A stretch of DNA of 17,626 nucleotides from NCBI GenBank assembly GCA_027596075.1, contig JADGJC010000503.1:4334-21959 (forward strand). Direction: 5' to 3'. The translations under genes were made by a program, and so were the position numbers. Positions 1 through 9,816 of the stretch are shown here, one piece after another. Origin of the DNA: Rhizophlyctis rosea (lineage: Eukaryota; Chytridiomycota; Chytridiomycetes; Rhizophlyctidales; Rhizophlyctidaceae). How positions within the stretch are numbered: the stretch's first letter is position 1; each line of letters begins with the position of its first letter. A model generated the notes under the pieces. The model saw only the letters and a program-made list of their open reading frames with translations, did not search any database and was not told the origin of the DNA.

Positions 1-1240
1 ACTCAACGCCTCACAACTCCTCATCCCCCTCCGCCTCTCCACCCCCCTCCCCGCAGCCTCCAAAACAATATCCCTCAACCCCGCCTCAAACCCCGCCGCA
101 ATAGCTCCAACCTCCCCAGCAACACTAAACCTCCGACTCGGCGTCGGACTGCGTGATGATGTGCCGCGTGGTGAGGGTGAGAGTAAGTGTGTGGAGTCGT
201 AGTCGCTGATTGGAGGTGGGGTGTCGTGAAAGGAAGCCCAAGACCGACGATGAGAAGCTGGAGAAAGTCTATGGTTGTGGTGGTGGTGATGATGATGTGT
301 ATGGTGTCGATATCTATGCATGATTTCAACCCCGTCATCCCCACCACCCTCCCCACCCCCACCACTACTCCCACTCCCCCTCCGCCCACCACCACCACCA
401 CCACCTCCACCCCTCCCCCGTCTCCGCTCCTCCATCCCAGGAAAATACTTATCCCGACTAGGAACATGCAACGGACTCCCCGGCGTCGCCTCAATCTGCG
501 CTTCCTTCAACACCAATTCCCTCAACTTATCGTCCCAACCCGACGCAGCTGCAATAAGCGAAAGGTGCTTCTGCATCGTGCGGGACGGGGTGGGTGTATT
601 TGTTGGCGTTGTGGAGTGTGGTCGTGGAGTTGATGAGCGGGGTGATGATGGTGGTGGGATGAGTTTGGGTGTTGAAAGTCGTGGTGGTGGTGCAAAGGTG
701 GGTGTTGAAATGGATGTGATGTCGATGATAGGGACTGAACCGCCGCCCACTGCGTCACCACCCTCATTCGACACCACCAAATTCGGCGCAGACCAATACC
801 GCCCCACCCCCTCTTCATCCTCCCCTCCCACACCTCCCTCCACCCACCCATCCCGACCCCTCACCCACCCCGCACCACCACCCTCCACCCCCTCCCCCAC
901 TCCCACTCCCCCTCCGTCCCCCCATCCCCTGAACCCCCGGACTCTTCCCAGCCCTAACAGCATCCGACAACCGCCTCCTCGCCGCCCTCCGATCCTCCGC
1001 CGAAAGCGGGTACGCCGACACCTCCAACCACGCCGGGCGTTTCTTCTGCTCCGCAAAATGCGCATCAGAGGCGGAGGATATACGTCTATGTGAGCTTCGG
1101 GAAGATGTGGATGGTCGGCTGGATGTTGGGGATGTGGTGCTTATCGAGGCGCGGCGGGAGGATGTGGGTGGGGAGGGTGGAGGTGAGGGTGTGTGGGATG
1201 GTGGTGTGGAAGTGTTGGGGAGTTGCGGTTGGGAGTTCAT
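1..1240 (-). CDS. Ser/Pro/Gly/His-rich hypothetical protein, 5' part
   Basis: I do not recognise this protein. The start is the ATG at 1240, and the reading frame runs leftwards off the window, so the C-terminus is missing. The N-terminus (MNSQPQLPNTSTPPSH) is a long Ser/Pro/Thr-rich tract, followed by a charged segment around KKRPAWLEVSAYPLSAEDRR. Reading then passes into very Gly-rich DNA, after which coding continues in another frame: ...GRYWSAPNLVV, a Pro/Ser tract, a more ordered stretch (QKHLSLIAAASGWDDKLREL, near 575-515), poly-Gly, seven consecutive His codons near 297-277, and a Ser/Arg-rich end reaching base 1. The two frames can be joined by a 52-nt intron at 864-813 (GTGAGG donor, AAG acceptor, both phase 1); this join is a guess. 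Disorder dominates; a scaffold or regulatory protein is possible, but no function can be assigned. Gene reality is likely; the splice model is weak. Confidence 0.7.
388..405. repeat. (ACC)6 trinucleotide run
   Basis: Six perfect ACC units on the plus strand read as GGT (Gly) codons of the minus-strand gene. They sit inside a longer C-rich stretch that encodes the poly-Gly tract. Length variation between strains is to be expected. Confidence 0.8.
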
Positions 1241-2137
1241 AGCGGTAGGATTTGTTTTGTGTCTTCGGTATCTATCGTGAGGTTAATGGACCTCTTATTC
1301 TCTGTAACGACGGATACGGTTTGGTTGCGAAAGGGAGTTGCGAAATCGTTACAATTTAAGGAAGGAAATCTGAACCCGAAATATCTGTCTCATACGAAAT
1401 CTGTGAGATCTAGTCCAAGTTTCACAATGCATTTTCAAGCCGTTTTCAAAGTCATTCTCCCACCTCTTGTAAGTGCCCAACCGATTTGCGACCATACAAA
1501 AAGGTTCTTCTTCACAGCGGGCAAGAACTCACATGTCACTCGTCCGGGAAATGTCGTCACACATACACCTCCTAATACACACTCCACACACTATAGCCGT
1601 CTTCTCTGTCAGTTTAGTCTCCGGATACGTGTCTTCAAGTTTCAGCACGATGACCATCAGTAATGGGTTGGTAGGTAGGGCAAGATGACTTTGGGAAGGG
1701 AAACCCAAGGCGGCGGCAAAGACCTGGTCAAGAGACACGCTGACACCTAAGCCACATATGATTTCATCTCTTGCGCCACACTCCGAACATTGCCATCGGG
1801 ACCCTCATATGGACCCTGACAATCACATGGCAGGCCCGCTTTGAGCCCTTGACTGCAGGAGCCACGGGACCCTTATTAAACTACTCAACACGTCACATTT
1901 CATAATGTAACATAACACAAAAAATATCACAATACAAAAGACCCGGGAGCCTTCAATTCCCCCACACAAACATCTACTCTACCCCCGCAGAGAAATATCA
2001 AAAAAGTTATATACAGACCGAGAAAAGCGATTGTGCAACAACCTTCTTTTCCAATTCAAGGCCCCAATCTAAGAAGAAATTCCCAGCAAGAAAAACCCCA
2101 GACCTGGAGGTCTCAAACTAGGAGAAACTCTGCTATG
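1241..2137. other. Intergenic: promoter side of the left gene, 3' flank of BZZ1
   Basis: No convincing gene. Both neighbours are on the minus strand, so this holds the 3' untranslated region of BZZ1 and the promoter of the gene starting at 1240. The stretch 1880-2000 is A-rich. A 69-codon minus-strand frame (1738-1529) begins with ATG but shows no recognisable motif and no codon bias that stands out. Confidence 0.5.
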
Positions 2138-5100
2138 TCACTCCTTACTCTGCAAATACGAAGTAGGAACAAGACCTTCTTTACTTCCATCCGATGCCTG
2201 ATGGAAAGAAAATGGGCACCACCAGAAAACATCAATATCAATCATGAGACCGGCCCAACCATAAAGTTCCCAAACAAACAACGACGATGTAATATAGCAA
2301 GGAAAAGATGGAGGTACATACCATAACCCATCCCGAACCATCATCTGCGCGGGAACAAGAGGAAAGGGGGAAGACATTAGCATCTTACGAACATGTAATC
2401 AAGCCAACGAAAAGAATCCAAGGAACACTCACCCTCCTCCAAAACCCTCAACACCTGTCCAATCTTCATGCTCAACTCATCCGACCCCGTCGCTTCATAC
2501 TCATACCGCGCAACCTGCCGCAACATCGAATGTTCTAACTCAAAATTTCCCGATATCCATTCTCAATCAACCCCGACGGTCACCTTACCATTTCAACTCC
2601 CTCATCCCCCTTCTTCACCTCCTCTCCCTCCACCTGCGCCCCCTCTTTCACACCCCCCTCAGCCGCCGCCGCCGCCTCCCCAACACCAACCAACCCCGAA
2701 AAAATAGGCGGCGCAGCCTCAATATACGTCGTCGGAACAACACCCTTCCGATCTCCAACCTGCACCGTCGTCCATCCACTTCCGTCATCTAAATCATTGC
2801 ATGGGGGGTCATTCAAAATAATACCATGCACCCGGAGAGCAATCTAATTGACCCAAAACGTCCGCCCCACAAACTCACCCTTTTCCAAAACCTTCACCGT
2901 ATTCCCCTCCAAAACCGCCACCTCGTCCGTCGCCGACGCCGCGGGTGCATAATCGTACAACACAAACGCCAACGACCCCGGTTCGAGCATGGATTGTCTG
3001 TGCGAGATGGCTGTGGAAAATTGAGAATCCAAAGGGGTTCAAGTTGGACGTTATACGGACATGTCCTTCGGCGCCAAAACGACCCTCCACCAGAACTATA
3101 AACCCAGCCCCCCATTCACCCAGAAAAATCCCCCACTCACCACTAGAAGCAACGGAAATCATCGAATCCCTACTACCCGCCCTACTACTCGCCACACTCG
3201 TCGTCGGACTCGTCGACCGCCGCTCCACCGGAGTCGACGACATCGCCGCCCCCATCCCGGTCCCCGTCAAATCCGGCACACCCACCGACCCAACAACAGG
3301 TCGCACAACAACACCCTTCTTCCCCGAACACCTCGGCGGAATCTTCAATTCGCATTTCACGTGCGCGTTGTACCCGCATTCTATTCCAAGAAAGAGTTCA
3401 TTGACGCGAACATGGAAGTCTGGAAGGAAAGGGACAACACGAGATACCTTTACACGTCAACCCAGCCTTCGCCACTCCCCAAATCGTCTGATAACAGTAA
3501 TCGCACGTCGTCGGAATCGTAAAGGACGTCCCGCGGAGGGCGTGGGGTTTGTCCTCCGGTGATGGTTCTGTTCCAACGTTTCATCACATCATCAGCTTCA
3601 GGGTCGACAAAGGTTAAAAATCGCCGAATATTATCCTTACCCCCAATAACACCAACAACACACGAAACCTTCGTCTCATACTTCTTCTTCAACCCTTCCA
3701 AAACAACCAAATCCCGCATCGTTTCAAGCATTCCCTATCCAAAAGTTCATTAAAACCGATATCTTATGTTACGCTATTCGCCATGGGTATCCCCTTTCCC
3801 ACACTCCCGCGCATGCGCAGGTGCTTCACACGCACCTCATTCACATCATCAGCATCCCCACACTTCGGATCCTTCACATACGCCTCCCAAAGCGTCCGCG
3901 TCCCTTCCAACGCTTTCCGCTTGAACGCAATCTCCTCCTCGACGACCGCGAGCCTTTTGCGGATTTTTTGCAGCTTGTTGAAGAGGAAGGTGTGGGCGTA
4001 TGTGTCGGAGGCCATTTTGTCCTGGGAGGTGGATGGTTAGGGGTGCGTGGGAAAGTAGGGTTTAGTGAGGTTCTTTTTGGGTTTTGTGGGATGTCGAAAA
4101 GGTGCGTCATGGCCCTAAAACCTCCCCCGACCCCCTTCTCTCCTCAGCGGTTTTTCTCCTTGCATCTCCAATGCCATAAACACACTATCACCCCATTTCC
4201 CCAACAACAACCACGACAGGAAAAAACTCACATCATCCCTCCACAACCCACAAGCAACAAACTCAAATTCCCCCGTCTCCGCACCCTTAATCTTCTCCAC
4301 ACCCCCCCTCCCACTCTTCCAAACCTCTACATCCCTTTCAGGGTCGATCGCCTCCACCGACGCCCGCGACTTTGCCACATGCTGCGTGAGGCGGGTGAGG
4401 GATGTCAAGTCTAGGTTGACGTAGTCTGTGAGGATTTGTTTGAGGCCTTGGTGGGTGGCCTGGAGGAGGGTTTGCATGTGCTGGGTTGGGAGGGATTAGT
4501 GGGGTTGCGGGAGGGAGGATAGGGGTGAAGAGGGGGTTGGAATTTTACCGATAACACTTCCGGAACGTCTTGTGCGTAATATTTGTGTTTGCATGCGTTT
4601 GCTACGGCCAGAGTCACGATGTACATATTCTGTTCGCCATAAACCAAAACAATAACAAAACGAAACGGATATCAGTCAACATCTCCAGCCACCAAAGAAA
4701 CATACCAGTCCCTTGTCACAGCCCATTACCTTATGATTCTGCAAATCCACAATCTCCTGATGCCAACTCCTCTTCAACTTCCCCGCCGTCCGATCATCCG
4801 GCGCCCGATTATGCTTCTGCTTCGCAACTTCGACCGCATCGCAGGCGGCGTCGTACTTGTGCTTCGCTTTGTCCTTTTCGTCGTAGATCTTGTCGCGCTC
4901 GGTTTGGAGGCGTTGCGTGAAGGTTATGTGCTGTGGGAGGGAGTTTGACAGTCAAACTTTGGAAGGTGGGGTGGGGTGGATGTGAGATGCACATTACCTT
5001 TTTACGAGCGTCGTCCTTTTTGGAGGAGAGGTTTTTGAGGCGCTCGCATATGTCGTGGGAGAGGGCGTCGGAGAGGTTTAGATGTGTTTTGGCGGTGTTT

Positions 5101-5754
5101 TCGGTTTCGTGGAGGAGGGTGGACCAGGATTTTTGGAGGGTTGATGTGCCACTACATGATAACACCAAAATTGAAATCAGCATATAGGTGACGGAACCCC
5201 AATATTCAATCACACCTCACCTCTCCTCATCAGACCCCGTTGGCGGAACAGGTGAAGAAGGTGACCCTCCGCCAACCGCATTACTCCCACCCCCACTTCC
5301 ACCACCGAAGAACCCACTACTCCGCTTCTCAGTCTTGCTCCTCTTCCCAGCATACTTCCTTGCCAACGCCTCAAGCTTCCGGGCGAAATCGCGTTCCAAG
5401 TCCGCGCGCTCGCGCACGAATTCGCGGACTTCGGTGAAGAAGTGGATTGTTTCTGACTGTGTAACAGGGTTTTTGTATATGGTGGTTTGGTGTTAGCATG
5501 AAAGACTTGGAGTTTGGAATAGGAATAACAAGCACTGAGCTTGTGGAGGGCGGCATATAAGGAGTACTCACCAATTGCTGATCGGCAGCTTTGATTTCCT
5601 GGGAGTTGATGTGCACAAGGGTACGTTAGTTAACTTACGAACGAGGTCAGGAGGTTGGAAGCGACTACCCCTTCTCTACTCCCTTTACCTGGAACTCCTG
5701 CCCGAAACCCAATATGTCCAGATCCCCAGGGTCGATAGTGGACCAACGTAGCAT
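2138..5754 (-). CDS. BZZ1: Bzz1-family F-BAR/C1/SH3-SH3 protein, 16 exons, 727 aa
   Basis: Membrane-bending scaffold of endocytic actin patches; family members bind WASP/Las17 and promote Arp2/3 actin assembly. Exons (minus): 5754-5689, 5598-5572, 5456-5221, 5151-4998, 4930-4730, 4629-4549, 4480-4232, 4021-3803, 3734-3641, 3567-3448, 3380-3141, 3010-2879, 2788-2589, 2514-2433, 2344-2322, 2197-2138. They sum to 2184 nt and stay in frame. Domains: F-BAR about 16-330 (FGQEFQ, then FVRERADLERDFARKL, and NMYIVTLAVANACKHKYY at 229-246); coiled-coil/HR1-like about 339-411; C1 zinc domain 451-500 with complete H-x12-C-x2-C-x13-C-x2-C-x4-H-x2-C-x7-C spacing; SH3 about 577-631 (AFVLYDY, GWTTV, VVPTTYIE); SH3 about 674-727 (ARYEYEA, GWVM, LVPTSYLQ). 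A Gly/Ser-rich insert near residues 80-105 interrupts the F-BAR helices. The ATG at 5754 is the first Met after an in-frame stop. Exon 8 has an alternative donor ending at 3773 (+10 codons). Family assignment is very sure; a few splice sites are less so. Confidence 0.93.
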
Positions 5755-7319
5755 AAGGTCAGCAGACGCGAGGGCTGGAGGGGTTTCCCAAGTATGTCAA
5801 GTATGATTAGTTGGAGCCGCAGTGTCTACTACCTATGCCGACGAACTTCTGGATGAGCAGAGTAACCCTTTTCCGAAAAGTACACCCTGCCGAGGAGATC
5901 TTGAGGGTAAATATGGAAATGTCGACGGATGCCAAGACTCCAACCAAACATAAGGGGTGTCCAAAATCCCCGATTGTGGCGTAGACCAGACAACTCTGTT
6001 TCCCCCACTCAAGGATCATGGACCTGCTATGCAAGGTTTCATGCATCATGATGATGACGATCCCCGCATTCATATGTGGGACAGCCATGTACATGCCCGG
6101 TTGATCAAATCACCGATTTATGTGACGCCTCCTGGTGCTTATGTCAATCTTCGGGCTGGGGATCACCATGACTCACTTCCACCCAATCAGCGATCCCGAC
6201 CCCTAACACTATAAAACCCAGTCCAGGAAACGTTTCCCCCACCGACCTCTTCTCCCCTCATCTAAAATTGCGCAGAGGCAAAGGTTCCTTCTCCAGGACA
6301 TGAAACTCCCCAGCTTGAGCATAACGAATGACCACGAAAAGGCAATGTTATAATCGAACTGAAAAACTTGATTTGCATCTCTGGTTGTGTCGAAGGCTTC
6401 CATGTCTTCAACGTTTTTATGAAGGCATCACAACATATCCACCAAGGAGCTAATTTTGTGGCAAAGAGGCTGATCAGTCCGCCTCTTTCCCTCTTTTCTC
6501 TTTAGGTCACACAGCACATAGTAGGTTGGAGTACTAGCTAGGAGCACCGAGATTGAGTGGAACACTAGAAGAGGGGTGACGTTTAGAAAACTGGGTAATT
6601 GGCCTGGAGGAGATGCAGGGGGACACCGGATGAGCCGTCCTTCAGATTCCCTTCGCGTCGAGTCTGTCGTGTCGCGGGGTATGACCTTTGGCGCAGGTCG
6701 GCCTTTTTGGCCCTTCAGCGTTTTTCTGGTGCAGTCTGAAAGTCTCCAACCCCATAGCCATCTGATGTATCGAATTTAGTCTCTCTCTGTCATTTTCTTT
6801 GATTGCAGTTCTTTCCATCATGTCCTTACTTTGCCTTGAGTTGGTCCTCGTTATGTACTATGTGAAAGTGAGGTTTGGTGGGTTTCCCTCACTATAGTAA
6901 ATCCCGGCCGACCAGTCCCATAAGCTTTTTAGGAGAATGGACCGAATCTGGTGTCTGGCAAACTCTGGGGAGGGATGGGATGTATTGGAGAAATTGGCGT
7001 TTGATGCCTCATTGTCTCAGGCGCTACGACTCACACTACATACGCCCCCTCCATCAACATGGACATAATTCATCAGCACCATGTGTGCACATCAAACCCT
7101 ACAGACTAAACCAGCCGCAACAATTCAGCCGACCAATATATCAATATTTTAACTGCAACACTTGCACATCAACAAACAAAAATAAATCAACAGTCTATTG
7201 ACTACGCGGCAGGGGCGGGATGGGGTAAATATACGGAGTGAGGGAAACTAATATAATTACAAGGATGATGGTGGTGGTGGTGATGACACGCAAAAGGGTT
7301 GAAAATTACAGAAAGTCCC
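5755..7319. other. Intergenic: BZZ1 promoter and 3' flank of SAM synthetase
   Basis: No recognisable protein or RNA gene in 1.56 kb. Short frames occur on both strands but lack motifs. The right end (about 7200-7319) should be the SAM synthetase 3' untranslated region; it contains a GTG/GAT run at 7265-7285. A right-facing CCAAT/TATA pair is listed separately. Confidence 0.5.
6183..6216 (+). promoter_or_regulatory. CCAAT box and TATA box facing right
   Basis: CCAAT at 6183-6187 is followed by TATAAAA at 6210-6216 on the plus strand, a usual order for a polymerase II core promoter. The first downstream ATG (about 6300) opens only a 17-codon frame. The product is unknown and the match may be chance. 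Confidence 0.3.
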
Positions 7320-8788
7320 TTAGAACTTAAGGGGCTTGGGCTGCTCCCAGGAGAATTGGGAACGACCGAAGTGACCTGTATTTGTGATGAGAATTCGGTG
7401 ATGAGATGGTTGTTGTAAAAACTCGCGACATAGCAACATGGAGAGGAAACATAATACATACCGTAGGCAGCAGTCTCGAGGTAGATGGGTCTCCACAAGT
7501 CGAGCTCCTTGACGATGCATCCGGGGCGGAGGTCGAAGTTGTTCTTGATGATCTCAAGGAGCTCGGCGTTGGACTTCTTACCAGTGCCGTAGGTGTCGAC
7601 GTAGATGGAGGTGGGCTCAGCGACACCGATGGCGTAGGAAAGTTGGACGAGGGCACGGCGGGCGAGACCGGCAGCGACGAGGGACTTGGCGACCCAACGG
7701 GCGGTGTAGGCGGCGGAACGGTCGACCTTGGACCAGTCCTTGCCAGAGAAAGCACCACCACCGTGGGCACCCCAACCACCGTAGGTGTCGACAATGATCT
7801 TACGGCCAGTGACACCGGCGTCACCTTGGGGACCGCCGATGATGAAACGGCCAGAGGGTTGCAAGTGGTAGATGGTCTTGTCGTCGAGAAGGTTGGCGGG
7901 GACAACGGTCTTGATGACGTGCTCCAAAAGTTGGGATTGGAGGTCCTCAAGGGTGATCTCAGGGGCGTGTTGGGTGGAGATGACGATGGTGTGGACCCTT
8001 TGGGGGACGGGGACGCCGTCGATGTTCTTGTACTCGACGGTGACCTGGGTCTTGGAGTCAGGGCGGAGCCAGCCGCAGACACCGTTGCGGCGGAGCTCAG
8101 TCATCTTTTGGTTGAGCTTGTGGGCGAGGACGATGGTGAGGGGCATGAGCTCGGGGGTCTCGTCGGAGGCGTACCCGAACATGATACCCTGGTCACCAGC
8201 ACCGATCTTCTCAATGTCCTCACCCTGTTGAACAAGACCGCCAGCAATGTCGGGGGATTGTTGCTCAATGGCGACGAGGACGTTGCAAGTCTTGTAGTCG
8301 AAACCTGAAGGGAAAGGGGTTCAATATCACATATGTGAAACCCTCAACGACAAGGCGCCCTAATCACTCACCCTTAGCAGAGTCGTCGTACCCAATCTTC
8401 TTCACGGTCTCACGGATGATCTTTTGGTAGTCCAAAGTAGCCTTGGTGGTGATCTCACCGAGGACCATGATCATACCGGTCTTGGTGGCGGTTTCACAGG
8501 CAACACGGGAGAACTTGTCCTGAGCCAAGCAAGCGTCCAAGATGGCATCAGAGACTGGAGGAATTGTGAGTTGGAAGTTAGCGCTATGTAAAACAGTTGC
8601 TCTTCGTAAAACACTGCCATGCGTGGGAAAGTAAAGTATGTACCTTGGTCGCAGATCTTGTCTGTGAAAGGGGGATGGGTAAGTTTGTGATTTCCCATAA
8701 ATCTCATAGCATTCACTGTTTACATACCGGGGTGACCCTCGCCGACGGACTCAGAGGTGAAAAGGAAGGTTTCGCCGTTGACGGACAT
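7320..8788 (-). CDS. SAM2: S-adenosylmethionine synthetase (methionine adenosyltransferase), 5 exons, 386 aa
   Basis: Cytosolic enzyme making S-adenosylmethionine from methionine and ATP, releasing phosphate and diphosphate; EC 2.5.1.6. Exons (minus): 8788-8728, 8661-8644, 8554-8372, 8304-7462, 7375-7320; they total 1161 nt in frame, and 386 aa is close to yeast Sam2 (384 aa). All three domains are present and uninterrupted. Signature motifs: GEGHPDKICDQ (residues 16-26, ATP/metal site), [12 protein letters not shown] (122-133) and the Gly-rich GGGAFSGKD loop (269-277). The start [18 protein letters not shown] matches the family start. Introns are 66, 89, 67 and 86 nt, with GTATGT, GTACAT, GTGAGT and GTATGT donors. 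Exon 2 is only 18 nt and encodes part of the GHPDKICDQ motif. Codon use is strongly C-ending, as expected for a highly expressed housekeeping gene. Putative methionine/amino-acid control motifs lie about 315-333 bp upstream. The fungal symbol varies (SAM1/SAM2/eth-1). Confidence 0.97.
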
Positions 8789-9102
8789 GTTTGGTATAAG
8801 GTGTGCGTGTGAAAGGACCAAGGGAGATGGTGAAGGAGGAGATGTTTGGAGTGTAGATCAGCAGGAGGGGGTTTCGGAGGATGACAGAGTTTATTAGGAG
8901 AGGGTGTTCCGATGGGGCGTCGGCCCTTTGCCCGTGCCGTAAAAATCTGGGCCCGATTCTAGCATGTGGCGTTTGGGCGTGGGCAGCAATGGACACACTG
9001 CTGAGCAGGCCGATTGCGTGCTTCCCTTTCATTCGGACGGGGCAAATTGACGCTCTGGAGGAACAACTGCCCCAAAATTTGGCAATCCTGTGCGTGCACA
9101 CA

Positions 9103-9121
9103 CACGTGTCATGGTGACTCA
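9103..9121. promoter_or_regulatory. CACGTG E-box plus TGACTCA (Gcn4/Cpc1-type) site
   Basis: A perfect palindromic CACGTG (9103-9108) and a perfect TGACTCA (9115-9121) lie 6 bp apart, about 315-333 bp upstream of the SAM synthetase start. In yeasts CACGTG is the Cbf1 site of methionine/sulfur genes, and TGACTCA is the Gcn4 site of amino-acid starvation control. Assigning them to this gene is inference from position and pathway. Confidence 0.5.
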
Positions 9122-9154
9122 GGAATGGACCCTGACTGGCTCCACGTCACTCAA

Positions 9155-9210
9155 CCAATCACATCGCGTTTGCTAATGCGCAGCACAAGCCTCAAGGCAG
9201 GGTATAAATA
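9155..9210 (+). promoter_or_regulatory. CCAAT box and TATAAATA box facing right
   Basis: CCAAT at 9155-9159 and TATAAATA at 9203-9210 are spaced as in a polymerase II core promoter, and point away from the SAM synthetase gene. The first ATG downstream is at 9248, opening a 24-codon frame (MSREKVGNPSVRDG...) with a GTGAGA donor-like site inside it. This could be a divergent non-coding transcript or a short spliced gene, or nothing. Confidence 0.35.
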
Positions 9211-9816
9211 GCACGCGGGTCCAGACTATCAATCCCTGAAAGTGTTTATGAGCCGAGAGAAGGTTGGCAACCCCTCGGTGAGAGACGGGATGGATCCCAG
9301 TGGGATCACACACATTTGCTAAGGTCATCTAGCGGGATGCCTTGGCCCAGTTTTTTGGCTTTCATGGCCATTACAGTGTTTTGCTCTGGATTGGCAAGAG
9401 GAAAGCGGTTGACATGTAACTGGCAACTCTTGTCGGCATGCCAGTTGATAATCGTTCGCAGACATGCGTCGATGCGCACTCACTGACATGAGCCTTCAGA
9501 TTCGTCAAATTGGCCGATCCACTGAACCGGCCGAACCACAATGAAGTATCTTAAAATCATGCGAGATCCCTTCCACTGGGACTTTCTGACTAGCGTCGGA
9601 CTTTACCATCCCAGACACTTTTTCAAAGACCAATACCATCAGTGGCTCATATGATGATTTGCATTGCGTCATCCTTTGAAAATCCCAAGGCAGAATCCCC
9701 TTCCCACCATAGGGATGCCACACAGTCAATAATGGCGAAGGCGGAAGATCATAGATCACATACTATACACTGAATTACGAGACAATATGTACAACAGCAA
9801 TATCCAGCTACAGCGG

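Noticed and set aside
320..1093. 257-codon plus-strand Pro/Ser-rich frame
   Set aside because: It is the complement of the minus-strand gene. The minus strand gives a coherent protein from the ATG at 1240 through to the window edge; the plus frame is low complexity from C-rich DNA.
1193..1663. 156-codon plus-strand frame
   Set aside because: It overlaps the start of the left gene on the opposite strand and runs through AT-rich promoter-like DNA, with no motif.
1529..1738. 69-codon minus-strand small protein candidate
   Set aside because: No motif, no neighbour evidence and no codon signal beyond chance for a frame of this size.
2980..2988. GGTTCGAGC resembling a tRNA B box
   Set aside because: It lies inside the first SH3 exon of BZZ1, and no A box or acceptor stem can be drawn around it.
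2945..3562. 205-codon plus-strand frame across BZZ1
   Set aside because: It covers the C1 and SH3 exons and their introns on the wrong strand; the minus-strand domains are unambiguous.
6875..7201. 108-codon plus-strand frame
   Set aside because: It has irregular composition, no motif, and overlaps the expected 3' region of SAM synthetase.
7327..8082. 251-codon minus-strand frame overlapping SAM synthetase
   Set aside because: It is an alternative frame of the same exon, Ser/Pro/Thr-rich from C-ending codons, and has no motif.
7406..8308. 300-codon plus-strand frame antisense to SAM synthetase
   Set aside because: It is the complement of exon 4; the GGV/DGV-rich translation comes from the strong codon bias of the real gene on the minus strand, which carries all SAM synthetase motifs.
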